This document shows positions 1-6,769 of a stretch of 16,367 nucleotides of DNA, one piece after another. Both the position numbers and the translations under genes were made by a program. The notes under the pieces are model-generated. The model was not told where the DNA came from and did not search any database. It saw only the letters and a program-made list of their open reading frames with translations. This stretch comes from Cyanobacteria bacterium UBA2566 (lineage in GTDB: Bacteria; Cyanobacteriota; Cyanobacteriia; Cyanobacteriales; Desertifilaceae), in assembly GCA_002340255.1 (NCBI GenBank), contig DDLS01000075.1, forward strand, positions 1-16,367, read 5' to 3'. Each line of letters begins with the position of its first letter. Position 1 is the stretch's first letter.

Positions 1-209
1 TTCAGCAAGGAATTCAGCAAGGACAGAAAAGAGAAGCGGTCTCTTTTGTCATGCGCCAATTAACACGACGAGTGGGGGAACTTGCTCCAGAACTAGAAGT
101 CCAGATTCAGTCTTTGTCAGTGGACACTCTGGAAGATTTGGGGGAAGCGCTGCTCGATTTTACGGGAGTTGAGGATTTGGTGTCTTGGCTTGGGGAGCGA
201 CTATCTTAA
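1..209 (+). CDS. 3' end of an Rpn-type nuclease/DUF4351 protein (5' end outside window)
   Basis: An open frame enters from the left edge (first whole codon at 3) and stops at TAA 207-209. It encodes a QQGIQQG-type glutamine/glycine linker and then a DUF4351 module with RRVGELAPELEVQIQSL, LEDLGEALLDF and a terminal SWLGERLS. DUF4351 is the C-terminal domain of Rpn/PD-(D/E)XK transposase-like proteins that are multicopy in cyanobacteria. The nearly identical C-terminus at 3775-3980 belongs to a complete gene in this window, which supports the call. The nuclease domain would lie upstream and cannot be judged. The next gene starts 19 bases after this stop, so the two may be co-transcribed. Confidence 0.85.
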   Translation, partial: QQGIQQGQKREAVSFVMRQLTRRVGELAPELEVQIQSLSVDTLEDLGEALLDFTGVEDLVSWLGERLS

Positions 210-258
210 TGTTGAGGAAGTGGAACTGATGACTGTTGACGAAGCGCTGGCGATCGCG
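1..258 (+). repeat. Left copy of a ~255-bp direct repeat (DUF4351 3' end plus start of next gene)
   Basis: Read directly, 1-258 aligns with 3775-4028. The match covers the DUF4351 C-terminus, its TAA stop, the GTTGAGGAAG ribosome binding region and the first ten codons of the following gene (MTVDEALAIA here, MSVDEALAIA at the right copy), and ends at a GCGATCGC octamer at 250-257. One base is extra here right after the stop. Similarity stops at the octamer: the next gene is an HTH protein here and an ABC ATPase at the right copy. The left copy runs off the window, so its true length is unknown. Confidence 0.85.
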
Positions 259-1026
259 TTAGCGATGCGTAGCATTATCGCCGAAACTCTTCTAGATGGA
301 GAAGGACTCAACGATGTCCAGCAGTTCATCTTTCGGCAATGTTGGCAAGGAAGATGTTCCTATCCGCAAATCGCTGAAGCTTCCAATTACGATGATGAGT
401 ATATCAAATCCGTTGCCGCTAAATTGTGGAAACAACTCTCAGGGGTTCTCGACGAAAAGGTAAAGAAAAGTAACCTACAGGCAGTCTTTAAGCGATACTT
501 GCGCCGAAATTCCATCATTTTGCATCGCACCCAGGAAATCGAAGTTAACCTCAATGGTGCAAATCTCAGTGGAGCCACCTTAAATTTAGCTAACCTCAGC
601 AGTGAAGCTGTCTTACACGCTAAAACTTTAGAATCAGAACTACTGCCAGAAAATCCACCTGAAACCAACTCTTATCCAGAAGCTCCCAAATATCTCTGGA
701 ACGGTTGGCATTTTGATTGCGAAGCTCAACTCAAAATAGCCGAAGCCCTAGATCGCGCCAATGTTCTCTTCTTCCCCAATGCCAAAGCACGCCTCACCAC
801 ATCAGACGGGAGAGAAAACAAAGACGCGCACTTCCTTGTGTTCCACCAAGGCAAATGGGGCATTCTGGAAGTCGTCTCTCCCGATCGGATAGCAAAAACG
901 GGAGAGACAGACAACCCATTTGAACCCCATGGCATCTCCCTGATCCATTGCTGCGACTATAACCAATGCAACGAAGATGGCGATCGGGTTGTGCGAGAAT
1001 TCCTAGAGCTTTTGACTCAAGAATAA
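229..1026 (+). CDS. HTH / pentapeptide / degenerate PD-(D/E)XK-like protein
   Basis: 265 residues. The ATG at 229 is chosen because GAGGAAG at 214-220 precedes it and because related cyanobacterial proteins begin MTVxEAL; an upstream TTG at 169 would overlap the previous gene. Residues 1-92 resemble the N-terminal HTH seen on vWA-MoxR-associated (VMAP) conflict proteins (LNDVQQFIFRQCWQG, YPQIAEASNYDDEYIK, KLWKQLSGVLDEKV). Residues 107-126 hold a few pentapeptide-like units (NLNGANLSGATLNLANL). Residues 155-265 resemble a small PD-(D/E)XK-like domain (FFPNAKARL, FLVFHQGKWGILEV, REFLELL). From memory, relatives read DFLV and LEVDG; here the first Asp is His201 and the second is Val216, so catalysis is doubtful. 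It is convergent with the vWA gene, with 17 bases between. The role, perhaps regulatory or sensing, is inferred. Confidence 0.8.
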   Translation: MTVDEALAIALAMRSIIAETLLDGEGLNDVQQFIFRQCWQGRCSYPQIAEASNYDDEYIKSVAAKLWKQLSGVLDEKVKKSNLQAVFKRYLRRNSIILHRTQEIEVNLNGANLSGATLNLANLSSEAVLHAKTLESELLPENPPETNSYPEAPKYLWNGWHFDCEAQLKIAEALDRANVLFFPNAKARLTTSDGRENKDAHFLVFHQGKWGILEVVSPDRIAKTGETDNPFEPHGISLIHCCDYNQCNEDGDRVVREFLELLTQE

Positions 1027-1043
1027 AACTAGATAACAACGTA

Positions 1044-1664
1044 CTAATTAGTCATCGCTCTAATTAAAACTTCTTTGAGAGCAATTCCTTCTTCTTCGAT
1101 CTCATTAATTGTAATCGTGTCCACAATATCAAATCTTGCTCCTGCACTTTGCAGGTCATCATCCAACGTTTTCAAGAATGTTGTGGCTTCAGCATCATGT
1201 CCAATTTGGATAAACGACAATGCTAATTCATCATCTCTCTCAATTTTCTGGGTCGCAGTGATAATAGCATCAATAACTGCTTTCGGATGATCGGGTTGCC
1301 CATCAGTAACGACAAGAAATGTTTCACCACCCAACTTTGCTTGACCTTGTTCTTTACGTTGAAAATAGTTATTTAGAGCATCTTGTAGCACCTGAGCCAT
1401 TTCGGTTCTACCAACAGGCTCATTTTCCCTGAAGATTTCTTCTACTTTTTCAGAGGTTACATGGTCATAACGCCTAAATTTAGATGAGAAGGTATATATA
1501 GTAACACCATCCGAATTCAATTGTTCACACTTGCTGGCTATAGCTAAGGTTGTTTCTTGCATGACTTCCCAACGACTTTTACCAGCTTCACAATCTTTTT
1601 TTGCCATAGTACCACTCTTATCGATAATCAGAGTGTAGCTACGATTTTCTAAATCAATAGACAT
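1044..1664 (-). CDS. vWA domain protein (last gene of GTPase-small-vWA operon)
   Basis: 206 residues, almost entirely one von Willebrand factor A domain. The metal-ion-dependent adhesion site is visible: D15-K-S17-G-T19 near the N-terminus (DxSxT/S), T87 in VGRTEMAQ, and D121 in VVTDGQPD. No signal peptide or membrane segment is seen, so it is probably cytosolic. The ATG at 1664 has a good GGGAGAG ribosome binding site three bases away (complement of 1668-1674). vWA proteins commonly act as metal-dependent protein-binding adaptors, often paired with an NTPase; here the partner is most likely the GTPase two genes upstream on the same strand. No MoxR-type AAA ATPase is present in the window, so this is not a classical MoxR-vWA pair. 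Confidence 0.88.
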   Translation of the reverse strand: MSIDLENRSYTLIIDKSGTMAKKDCEAGKSRWEVMQETTLAIASKCEQLNSDGVTIYTFSSKFRRYDHVTSEKVEEIFRENEPVGRTEMAQVLQDALNNYFQRKEQGQAKLGGETFLVVTDGQPDHPKAVIDAIITATQKIERDDELALSFIQIGHDAEATTFLKTLDDDLQSAGARFDIVDTITINEIEEEGIALKEVLIRAMTN

Positions 1665-1695
1665 AAACTCTCCCGAACTAAATCAACAGTATTTT

Positions 1696-1929
1696 TTAAA
1701 CAGCACAGAAAATCTCTTTAGCCAAACGACCAAGAAAGCTTGTACTTTTTTTGATAAAATTTCCTATATCAGGATCGATTCCAGTATTGTCAACTAGCCA
1801 ATCAATACCTTTTATTACACAATGAATGATTGCTGCATCTATTAATTCCTCTAGTCCTTCTTCAAGAGCCATGTTCATTTTGTTTTGTTCACCTAAACTC
1901 ATTTCAATAAAATCCATGTCTAAACTCAT
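1696..1929 (-). CDS. Small protein of unknown function between GTPase and vWA genes
   Basis: 77 residues beginning MSLDMDFIEMSLGEQ. The ATG at 1929 is preferred over a GTG three codons upstream because AAGGTG (complement of 1936-1941) sits six bases before it and overlaps the GTG. The protein is acidic at the N-terminus, with a helical stretch (LEEGLEELIDAAIIHCVIKGIDWLV cut by charged residues) and a basic-amphipathic end (FIKKSTSFLGRLAKEIF). No family is recognised. It lies 39 bases after the GTPase and 31 bases before the vWA gene on the same strand, so it is probably co-translated with them and may link them or modulate membrane contact. That role is inference. Confidence 0.6.
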   Translation of the reverse strand: MSLDMDFIEMSLGEQNKMNMALEEGLEELIDAAIIHCVIKGIDWLVDNTGIDPDIGNFIKKSTSFLGRLAKEIFCAV

Positions 1930-1968
1930 AGCTATCACCTTAATTTACGTTTTTTTGTATCCATAACT

Positions 1969-2979
1969 TCAATATTTTTGAGTATTCAACCAACGACGAA
2001 ATTCAAAAAGGGTCTTTTTATTTCCTGGGTCATATACTAATAAATTGCAAAGATTTTCAGTTTTTTCAAAAGGAACTCGATCTAGAGCATCACCAGAAAC
2101 AATATGGCGAAATTGAAGGGTTGCTTCGTCTCCAAGCTTGTTTAGGATAACCAACATCAATTTGTTGAGATTATACCTCAAGATTGCTGAACATGGAATG
2201 ACTCTGTAATTATCATACAAACGATCGAATAGATCTTGGTATTGAGAATATTTTTTTTGATATGTACTTAGTTTTTCATCATTCATATAACCTTTATAGT
2301 AAATCAGTCTTGAGATTTTGTCGCATTCAAAATTTTCTTCTGGAATATCAAAGTCACAATCATTATATGTTTTTGATACAATTAAGTTTCCATAAGGCTC
2401 AATAAAAGTCTTTTGATAAAATAAAGATTTTTGTTCCAGTGTTTCTTTTGTTTGTGGAGGAGGTAAAAACTTGACAAAATTACCGATTTTTGCAGCGATC
2501 CACGAAGGAGGATGCAGAACATCCGCTTTGGTCAAAATGAAGGTCAGTTTACTCATTAAGACAGCCTTCTGTTCTAGAGTATACCCCTCCATGATCTTTT
2601 TCAATGACTGTTGATCAAAAACCACAGAGCGATTGTCAGCATGAATTGCCCATAGGATAACATCAGAAGATTGCAAGTGTTCTCTATACTGTTTTAAATA
2701 GCCTTCATCTGCTTCCTCTGACTCTCCGATTCCCGGAAGATCGTAAAAATACAGTGTACCTCCTTCCTTAATTTGGACGGGTATCTCTTCTATCTCTTTC
2801 GTGCAGGGCTTCACTGGATCGGTCTTCAGATTAGTACCAAATAACGCATTGAGTAGAGAGGACTTGCCAACTCCAGTTTGACCCACAATCGAAACCCGAA
2901 ACTGGCGATTATCGATTCGCTTTTTCAGTTCCTCTTGAACCAGTTTAATCTGATCTGGAGTTAAACTAACATCTTCCAT
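1969..2979 (-). CDS. Dynamin/Era-like (MMR_HSR1/YfjP-type) GTPase
   Basis: 336 residues. The GTPase domain spans about residues 25-200: G1/P-loop GQTGVGKS at 33-40, a Thr-containing switch near T60 (KPCTKEIEEI), G3 DLPG at 80-83 followed by IGES, and G4 TKAD at 150-153. A G5-like PCSA appears later (VIPCSAILRYN). This matches the translation-factor-like GTPases that include E. coli YfjP and Era rather than small Ras-like switches. The C-terminal 130 residues are unique and end FEFRRWLNTQKY. No transmembrane segment is evident. It heads a likely three-gene operon with a small protein and a vWA adaptor, and is transcribed away from the DUF4351 gene. The ribosome binding site before ATG 2979 is weak. 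Cellular role is unknown; a conflict or stress role is inferred from context. Confidence 0.88.
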   Translation of the reverse strand: MEDVSLTPDQIKLVQEELKKRIDNRQFRVSIVGQTGVGKSSLLNALFGTNLKTDPVKPCTKEIEEIPVQIKEGGTLYFYDLPGIGESEEADEGYLKQYREHLQSSDVILWAIHADNRSVVFDQQSLKKIMEGYTLEQKAVLMSKLTFILTKADVLHPPSWIAAKIGNFVKFLPPPQTKETLEQKSLFYQKTFIEPYGNLIVSKTYNDCDFDIPEENFECDKISRLIYYKGYMNDEKLSTYQKKYSQYQDLFDRLYDNYRVIPCSAILRYNLNKLMLVILNKLGDEATLQFRHIVSGDALDRVPFEKTENLCNLLVYDPGNKKTLFEFRRWLNTQKY

Positions 2980-3122
2980 TTGTCTTAGATGATTTGACCA
3001 TAGGTCAGTTTACCAACTGAAGGCCACAGTGTCAGTGATAAAAAGGATTAAAAAGTAGCAAAAAGTGATTTATTTTGCGAAAATCTTGTAAACTTAAGTT
3101 AAGATGCTATTGTTTAACTCCC
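2980..3122. promoter_or_regulatory. Divergent intergenic region with a small perfect inverted repeat
   Basis: This stretch separates the leftward GTPase operon from the rightward DUF4351 gene and should hold both promoters. TCAGTT (3005-3010), TACC, AACTGA (3015-3020) forms a perfect 6-bp inverted repeat with a 4-base centre, a possible operator or short hairpin. The rest is A-rich (repeated AAAAAG units around 3040-3065). No convincing -35/-10 pair could be assigned. Confidence 0.3.
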
Positions 3123-3980
3123 TTGGCCTACGACAACGCTTGCAAATACCTCGCTGAAAAATTCCCAGAGTCCTTTATCCAATGGTTGCTTCCCCTAGCG
3201 CAACCCACCCCCATTGAAGTCCTCAAAACTGAACTGATACAAGAACCCATTCGTGCTGATTCTGTAACCTTCTTAAAAGCGGGTAATCAAATTCTGCACA
3301 TCGAGTTTGAAACCCGTCCCTACTCCAAACCTCCCCTACCGTTTAGGATGCTCGACTACTATGTGAGACTCAAACGGCAATATGGTGGCTCCGTGCATCA
3401 AGTGGTAATTTTCTTACGAGAAATGGTTTCCGAACAAGTTTTAGTCTCCAAGTACCAAGATGGAGAAACCCAACATCCTTATCAGGTAATTCGACTCTGG
3501 GAACAAGACCCCAATTTACTTCTATCGTCTCCCGGTTTATTGCCCTTGGCCACCTTATCGAAAACCAGCGAACCGCGCCAGTTGCTACAGCAAGTGGCTA
3601 ATCGTGTTGCTACAATTGAGGAGAGCAAACAACAAGCAGATGTCCTAACTTGTAGTCAAGTGCTGGCAGGTTTGAGATTTGAGAAAAAGTTAATCAGACA
3701 ACTATTGAGGAAAGAGATGATGCGCGAGTCAGTGATTTATCAGGAAATTCACGAAGAAGGTTTGCTAGAAGGAATTCAGCGAGGAATTCAGCGAGGTTTA
3801 CAACGGGAAATTTCTTTAGTTACTCGTCTCTTGACACGACGAGTGGGGGAACTCTCTCCAGAATTGCAAGCGCAGATTCAGTCTTTGTCTGTGGAAGTGT
3901 TGGAAGATTTAGGGGAAGCGCTGCTTGATTTTACGGCAGTTGAGGATTTAATGTCTTGGTTGGCAGAGCGCCAATCTTAA
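3123..3980 (+). CDS. Rpn-type PD-(D/E)XK nuclease/transposase-like protein with DUF4351 tail
   Basis: 285 residues from a TTG at 3123; the frame stays open back to another TTG near 3075. The conserved family start (AYDNACKYLAEKFPESF) begins exactly at the second TTG, so I prefer it, but no ribosome binding site precedes it and the usual ATG appears lost, so translation is uncertain. Residues 1-200 are the Rpn/PD-(D/E)XK-like region, with candidate active residues D46 (IRADSVTFL), E61 and E63 (LHIEFETRP), then PFRMLDYYVRLKRQYGG and QVVIFLREM. A GIQRGIQRGLQRE glutamine/arginine linker leads into DUF4351 (about 230-285). Members act as recombination-promoting DNA nucleases in E. coli; the cyanobacterial branch is poorly studied. 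Its 3' end is repeated at the left edge of the window, and the ABC ATPase starts 18 bases downstream. Confidence 0.8.
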   Translation: MAYDNACKYLAEKFPESFIQWLLPLAQPTPIEVLKTELIQEPIRADSVTFLKAGNQILHIEFETRPYSKPPLPFRMLDYYVRLKRQYGGSVHQVVIFLREMVSEQVLVSKYQDGETQHPYQVIRLWEQDPNLLLSSPGLLPLATLSKTSEPRQLLQQVANRVATIEESKQQADVLTCSQVLAGLRFEKKLIRQLLRKEMMRESVIYQEIHEEGLLEGIQRGIQRGLQREISLVTRLLTRRVGELSPELQAQIQSLSVEVLEDLGEALLDFTAVEDLMSWLAERQS

Positions 3981-4028
3981 GTTGAGGAAGTAGAACGGAT
4001 GAGTGTTGATGAAGCGCTGGCGATCGCC
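3775..4028 (+). repeat. Right copy of the DUF4351-end/leader direct repeat
   Basis: This aligns with 1-258. It contains the DUF4351 C-terminus, TAA at 3978-3980, the same GTTGAGGAAG ribosome binding region, and the first ten codons of the next gene up to GCGATCGC at 4020-4027. Differences are scattered substitutions, many of them third-position. Beyond the octamer the sequence is unrelated to the left copy, which places a recombination breakpoint at or next to a HIP1 site. Confidence 0.85.
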
Positions 4029-4727
4029 GTTTCTAATCTGAATTTTTCTTATCCTGACCAACCTACAGTCCTGCAAAACCTCAATTTCACCATTCGAGAA
4101 GGGGAACGGGTAGGGTTAATTGGCCCCAATGGAGCCGGAAAAACTACGCTATTTTTTTGTTTGTGTGGAGTCTTATCCCCAACGAGCGGAGAGATTCAAC
4201 TCTGGGATAAACCTGTTGAGGTGGGACAGTTTCGGCCAGAAATTGGTTTAGTCTTTCAAAATCCCAACGATCAGCTCTTTTCGGCTTCTGTCTGGGATGA
4301 TGTGGCCTTTGGTCCAGAAAATATGGGTCTGTCTCCCGATCGCGTGAAAGCCTGTACTGAAGAAGCCTTGAGCTTAACTGGAGTGACCGAATTAGCCGAT
4401 CGCCCTCCCCATCATCTATCAGGGGGGCAAAAGCGTATGGTGGCGATTGCCTCTGTATTATCCATGCATCCCCAAGCGATCATTTATGATGAACCCAGTG
4501 CTAATCTCGATTTGCGATCGCGGCGACGGTTAATCAACTTCCTCCAAGCGTCCCGAGAAACCCTCCTCATTTCCTCCCATGACCTCGATTTAATCCTAGA
4601 AGTCACCTCTCGCACGCTCCTCCTCGACTCGGGTAACATCATTGCAGATGGGCCGACTGTAGAAGTTATGGGAAACACGCAAACCATGATTGACCATGGT
4701 TTAGAGGTTCCCTACCGACTCCAATAA
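3999..4727 (+). CDS. CbiO/EcfA-type ABC transporter ATPase (Co/Ni or vitamin ECF)
   Basis: 242 residues with all ABC motifs: Walker A GPNGAGKTT at 42-50, Q-loop Q87 in VFQNPNDQLFSASVWDD (the NPxDQLF wording and following VAFGPENMGL are hallmarks of CbiO/EcfA energising subunits), signature LSGGQ 140-144, Walker B IIYDEP with D164/E165, D-loop ANLDL, and switch His194 in SSHDLD. It would hydrolyse ATP at the cytoplasmic face to drive uptake of cobalt, nickel or a vitamin by ECF-type membrane partners (CbiM/CbiQ or EcfT), none of which lie in this window. The ATG at 3999 has GAGGAAG upstream, but residues 1-10 (MSVDEALAIA) match the HTH protein family's N-terminus rather than CbiO; CbiO homology begins around VSNLNFSYPD. 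The leader thus seems borrowed by recombination. Confidence 0.92.
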   Translation: MSVDEALAIAVSNLNFSYPDQPTVLQNLNFTIREGERVGLIGPNGAGKTTLFFCLCGVLSPTSGEIQLWDKPVEVGQFRPEIGLVFQNPNDQLFSASVWDDVAFGPENMGLSPDRVKACTEEALSLTGVTELADRPPHHLSGGQKRMVAIASVLSMHPQAIIYDEPSANLDLRSRRRLINFLQASRETLLISSHDLDLILEVTSRTLLLDSGNIIADGPTVEVMGNTQTMIDHGLEVPYRLQ

Positions 4728-4757
4728 TACAGCGCTTGCCCATTCCCCATTCCCCAC

Positions 4758-5573
4758 TCACGTTTTCCTTTCCCTCACCAAACTTAAACGCTGCCATGCC
4801 CCCTGAGCATCGTAACTGCGAATTAACCGTAGGCGCTCAGTAGGAGAAATTAACCATCCCACCTCTAAAAAGAAGGGTTTTCTAGATTCCACCTTAATTG
4901 GGGTGGTTGTTGAACCGCCATCGGGGAGTAAGAGGACTTGTACCGGTTGAGATCCTCCAGTAAATTCTAGTCTTGAACCGTCTAAGGTGGTGGTTGAGTT
5001 CAGGGAAATATCGCCGCTCTTGAGTGTTTGAGTAATTTGATTACCCTCTCGTGAAATAGATAGGGTGCTTCGAGTATAGTTTGGGGGACGTAAGTCAGGA
5101 TAGAGAGCGATCGCTTCTCCTTCCCAAGTTCCTAAGAGTTGATCGATCGTTAAAAGGGGACGTTCGGGAACGGTTGTGTCTCGGAGTTTTTCCCGAATTA
5201 GGGTAATTCGATCCAGGTAGCCTTTTTGATAAAGGATAACAAATCGTAAACGGCGCTGTTCGTGAATGAAGCCAAATTCACCCCCAAAAGTACCTACTGG
5301 GTTATAGTGGGCGCTGCCTTGGGAAAAGTGCCCATTGTCAAAGAAGAGAAGGTTGCGATGGAGAGATTTGTATTCAAGTTCTAGAATTGGGGGCGGGGTT
5401 TCTCCTGGGGGAAAACGTTGTACGGTCTGATAAACAGTTTGGTTGTTATCTCTACCTTCAAAAGTAACGACGGTGGGGGTATCTTTTTCTACGATGCCTA
5501 GGGGGGAGAGTTGGGTAAAAGAACCGTCCCAAATACCGAGGTTTTCTAGGAGGTTTTGCCACTGCGATCGCAT
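4758..5573 (-). CDS. DUF3598 family protein (lipocalin-like, cyanobacterial)
   Basis: 271 residues. The start (MRSQWQNLLENLGIWDGSFTQLSPLG) and an internal second module (LLGTWEGEAIALYPDLRPPNYT) fit DUF3598, a cyanobacterial/plant family predicted to adopt a calycin/lipocalin-type beta barrel related to CpcS-like bilin lyases. The protein appears to hold two barrel-like halves (about 1-130 and 140-271), each opening with a GxWxG/S-type segment and rich in alternating beta strands. No signal peptide or membrane segment is present. Its biochemical function is unknown; a small-molecule or pigment-binding role is only an analogy. It lies 21 bases after the exported-protein gene on the same strand and may share its transcript; it is convergent with the ABC ATPase, with a 30-base gap. 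Confidence 0.75.
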   Translation of the reverse strand: MRSQWQNLLENLGIWDGSFTQLSPLGIVEKDTPTVVTFEGRDNNQTVYQTVQRFPPGETPPPILELEYKSLHRNLLFFDNGHFSQGSAHYNPVGTFGGEFGFIHEQRRLRFVILYQKGYLDRITLIREKLRDTTVPERPLLTIDQLLGTWEGEAIALYPDLRPPNYTRSTLSISREGNQITQTLKSGDISLNSTTTLDGSRLEFTGGSQPVQVLLLPDGGSTTTPIKVESRKPFFLEVGWLISPTERLRLIRSYDAQGAWQRLSLVRERKT

Positions 5574-5594
5574 AATTTAGGGAATAGGGAATGG

Positions 5595-6545
5595 TTAATT
5601 TGTTGTGTCTTCACAAACTTGTGGGAGTACTGCGCCGTTTACACAAGCCTGTTCTGCCATAGCTACGGCTACTGCGTCAAATACGGGAGTCGCCCATTGG
5701 GTAGCGGCTTCCCAGGATCTCGCTTTAGCCATAATTTCCCTGGCTTGGGCAACTTCTAGAATAGCGACATGGGGATTATATTCGGCTGCGCGTTCAATTA
5801 AGGGATGCCAAGCGAGGGAGTGACCTTCGCGATCGCTTTTTCCACCGCGAACTCTGGGTCCGATGTTGCGTAAACCCTGCTGTTGATAGAAGGGTTGCAG
5901 TTTAGCTTGAATCCGATTTTCCCATAGGCGATCGCGCTGATGCAACCCCGTAACGAGCATTTGTGCCCCTGGAAAGGGATTGGCTTCACTGACAACATGG
6001 GCATCGGCGGTTAAAACCATAGTCTGTACATTGCGATTCCCTTTATGTACACCCGCAATAAAATGTTCTAAGGCTTGAAACCCGTCGAGATTTTCGCCAT
6101 ACATTTGAATAGTGGGAACCAAGACATAAAATCCGAGGGCATTTAAGCGTTGATAGAGTTGATTAGCCGTAACCGTATTCCAATAGAGTCCTACATGGTA
6201 GTCATCAACTTTAGCTCCCGGTTGCATGGAGTTCCTGGTGTACTGAATAGGTAAAATGGCGATCGGACGGTTAGTGTTGATGCGAATGGGAGCAACATCG
6301 GCATGAGTCCAGTTTTGACCGGTGTAGTTATAACGCACGCGATAGATGCCTTGCCCGGCTTCAAAGCTATAGTTACGGCCATCGTCAATAATAGTAACTT
6401 GGGGAGTCGGGTCAAATATTGCAGTTTGGGCGCGAGTGATTGCCTGTGGAGTGAGTCCATACAATAGGCTAAGGGCAATAATGCGACCCATTGCTGACGA
6501 GACCACTATTCCCCAAATTTTGGATAAAAAGCTCATCGGGAACAT
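5595..6545 (-). CDS. Exported protein of unknown function
   Basis: 316 residues from ATG 6545; a second ATG three codons in (6536, MSFLSKIWG) is equally possible, and neither has a clear ribosome binding site. The first ~40 residues look like a signal peptide: basic/hydrophobic WGIVVSSAMGRIIALSLLYGL, then a likely cleavage after ITRAQT. The mature part has NYSFEAGQGIYRVRYNYTG, HADVAPIRINTNRPIAILP, LNALGFYVLVPT, HVVSEANPFPGAQMLVTG and NPHVAILEVAQARE. I do not recognise the family with confidence. The layout (a helix ending LNALGFYVLVPT, scattered His, and NPHVAILEV) faintly recalls Amidase_3-type cell-wall hydrolases, but the classical zinc motifs are not seen. It is probably periplasmic. Two Cys near the C-terminus (AEQACVNGAVLPQVCED) could form a disulphide. 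Confidence 0.65.
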   Translation of the reverse strand: MFPMSFLSKIWGIVVSSAMGRIIALSLLYGLTPQAITRAQTAIFDPTPQVTIIDDGRNYSFEAGQGIYRVRYNYTGQNWTHADVAPIRINTNRPIAILPIQYTRNSMQPGAKVDDYHVGLYWNTVTANQLYQRLNALGFYVLVPTIQMYGENLDGFQALEHFIAGVHKGNRNVQTMVLTADAHVVSEANPFPGAQMLVTGLHQRDRLWENRIQAKLQPFYQQQGLRNIGPRVRGGKSDREGHSLAWHPLIERAAEYNPHVAILEVAQAREIMAKARSWEAATQWATPVFDAVAVAMAEQACVNGAVLPQVCEDTTN

Positions 6546-6769
6546 TGGGTTTGAAACCCCACCCTAGAAGGGCGGCTTGACTCTCTTATTGTGCCACAAT
6601 CACCGATTATGTACGATTTAGCTCTAAGTCGTATTAGAGAGCGACTCTCTCTTCTGTGGATTACAGCTTAAAGCCTTTAGGATCGGAGGATACGTTTTCC
6701 AAAGTCCAGGAGACGCTACACTGGGAAACTCCTTCATAATTAGAGAAACGAATCAGGAGAGCGACCTAT
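6546..6769. promoter_or_regulatory. Divergent intergenic region upstream of acnB
   Basis: A 224-base gap between the leftward exported-protein gene and acnB. It contains an AGAGAG-CGA-CTCTCT inverted repeat at 6636-6650 that could form a short hairpin in the acnB leader, a TTGACT at 6577-6582 without a well-placed -10, and a CAGGAGA ribosome binding site about nine bases before the acnB ATG. No open frame was found. No recognised riboswitch was identified. Confidence 0.35.

Noticed and set aside
169..228. Earlier TTG start for the HTH protein
   Set aside because: It would overlap the DUF4351 gene end, lacks a ribosome binding site, and precedes the conserved MTVxEAL start.
6577..6610. Sigma70-type promoter for acnB from TTGACT
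   Set aside because: No acceptable -10 hexamer lies 16-18 bases downstream; the nearest candidates are too far.
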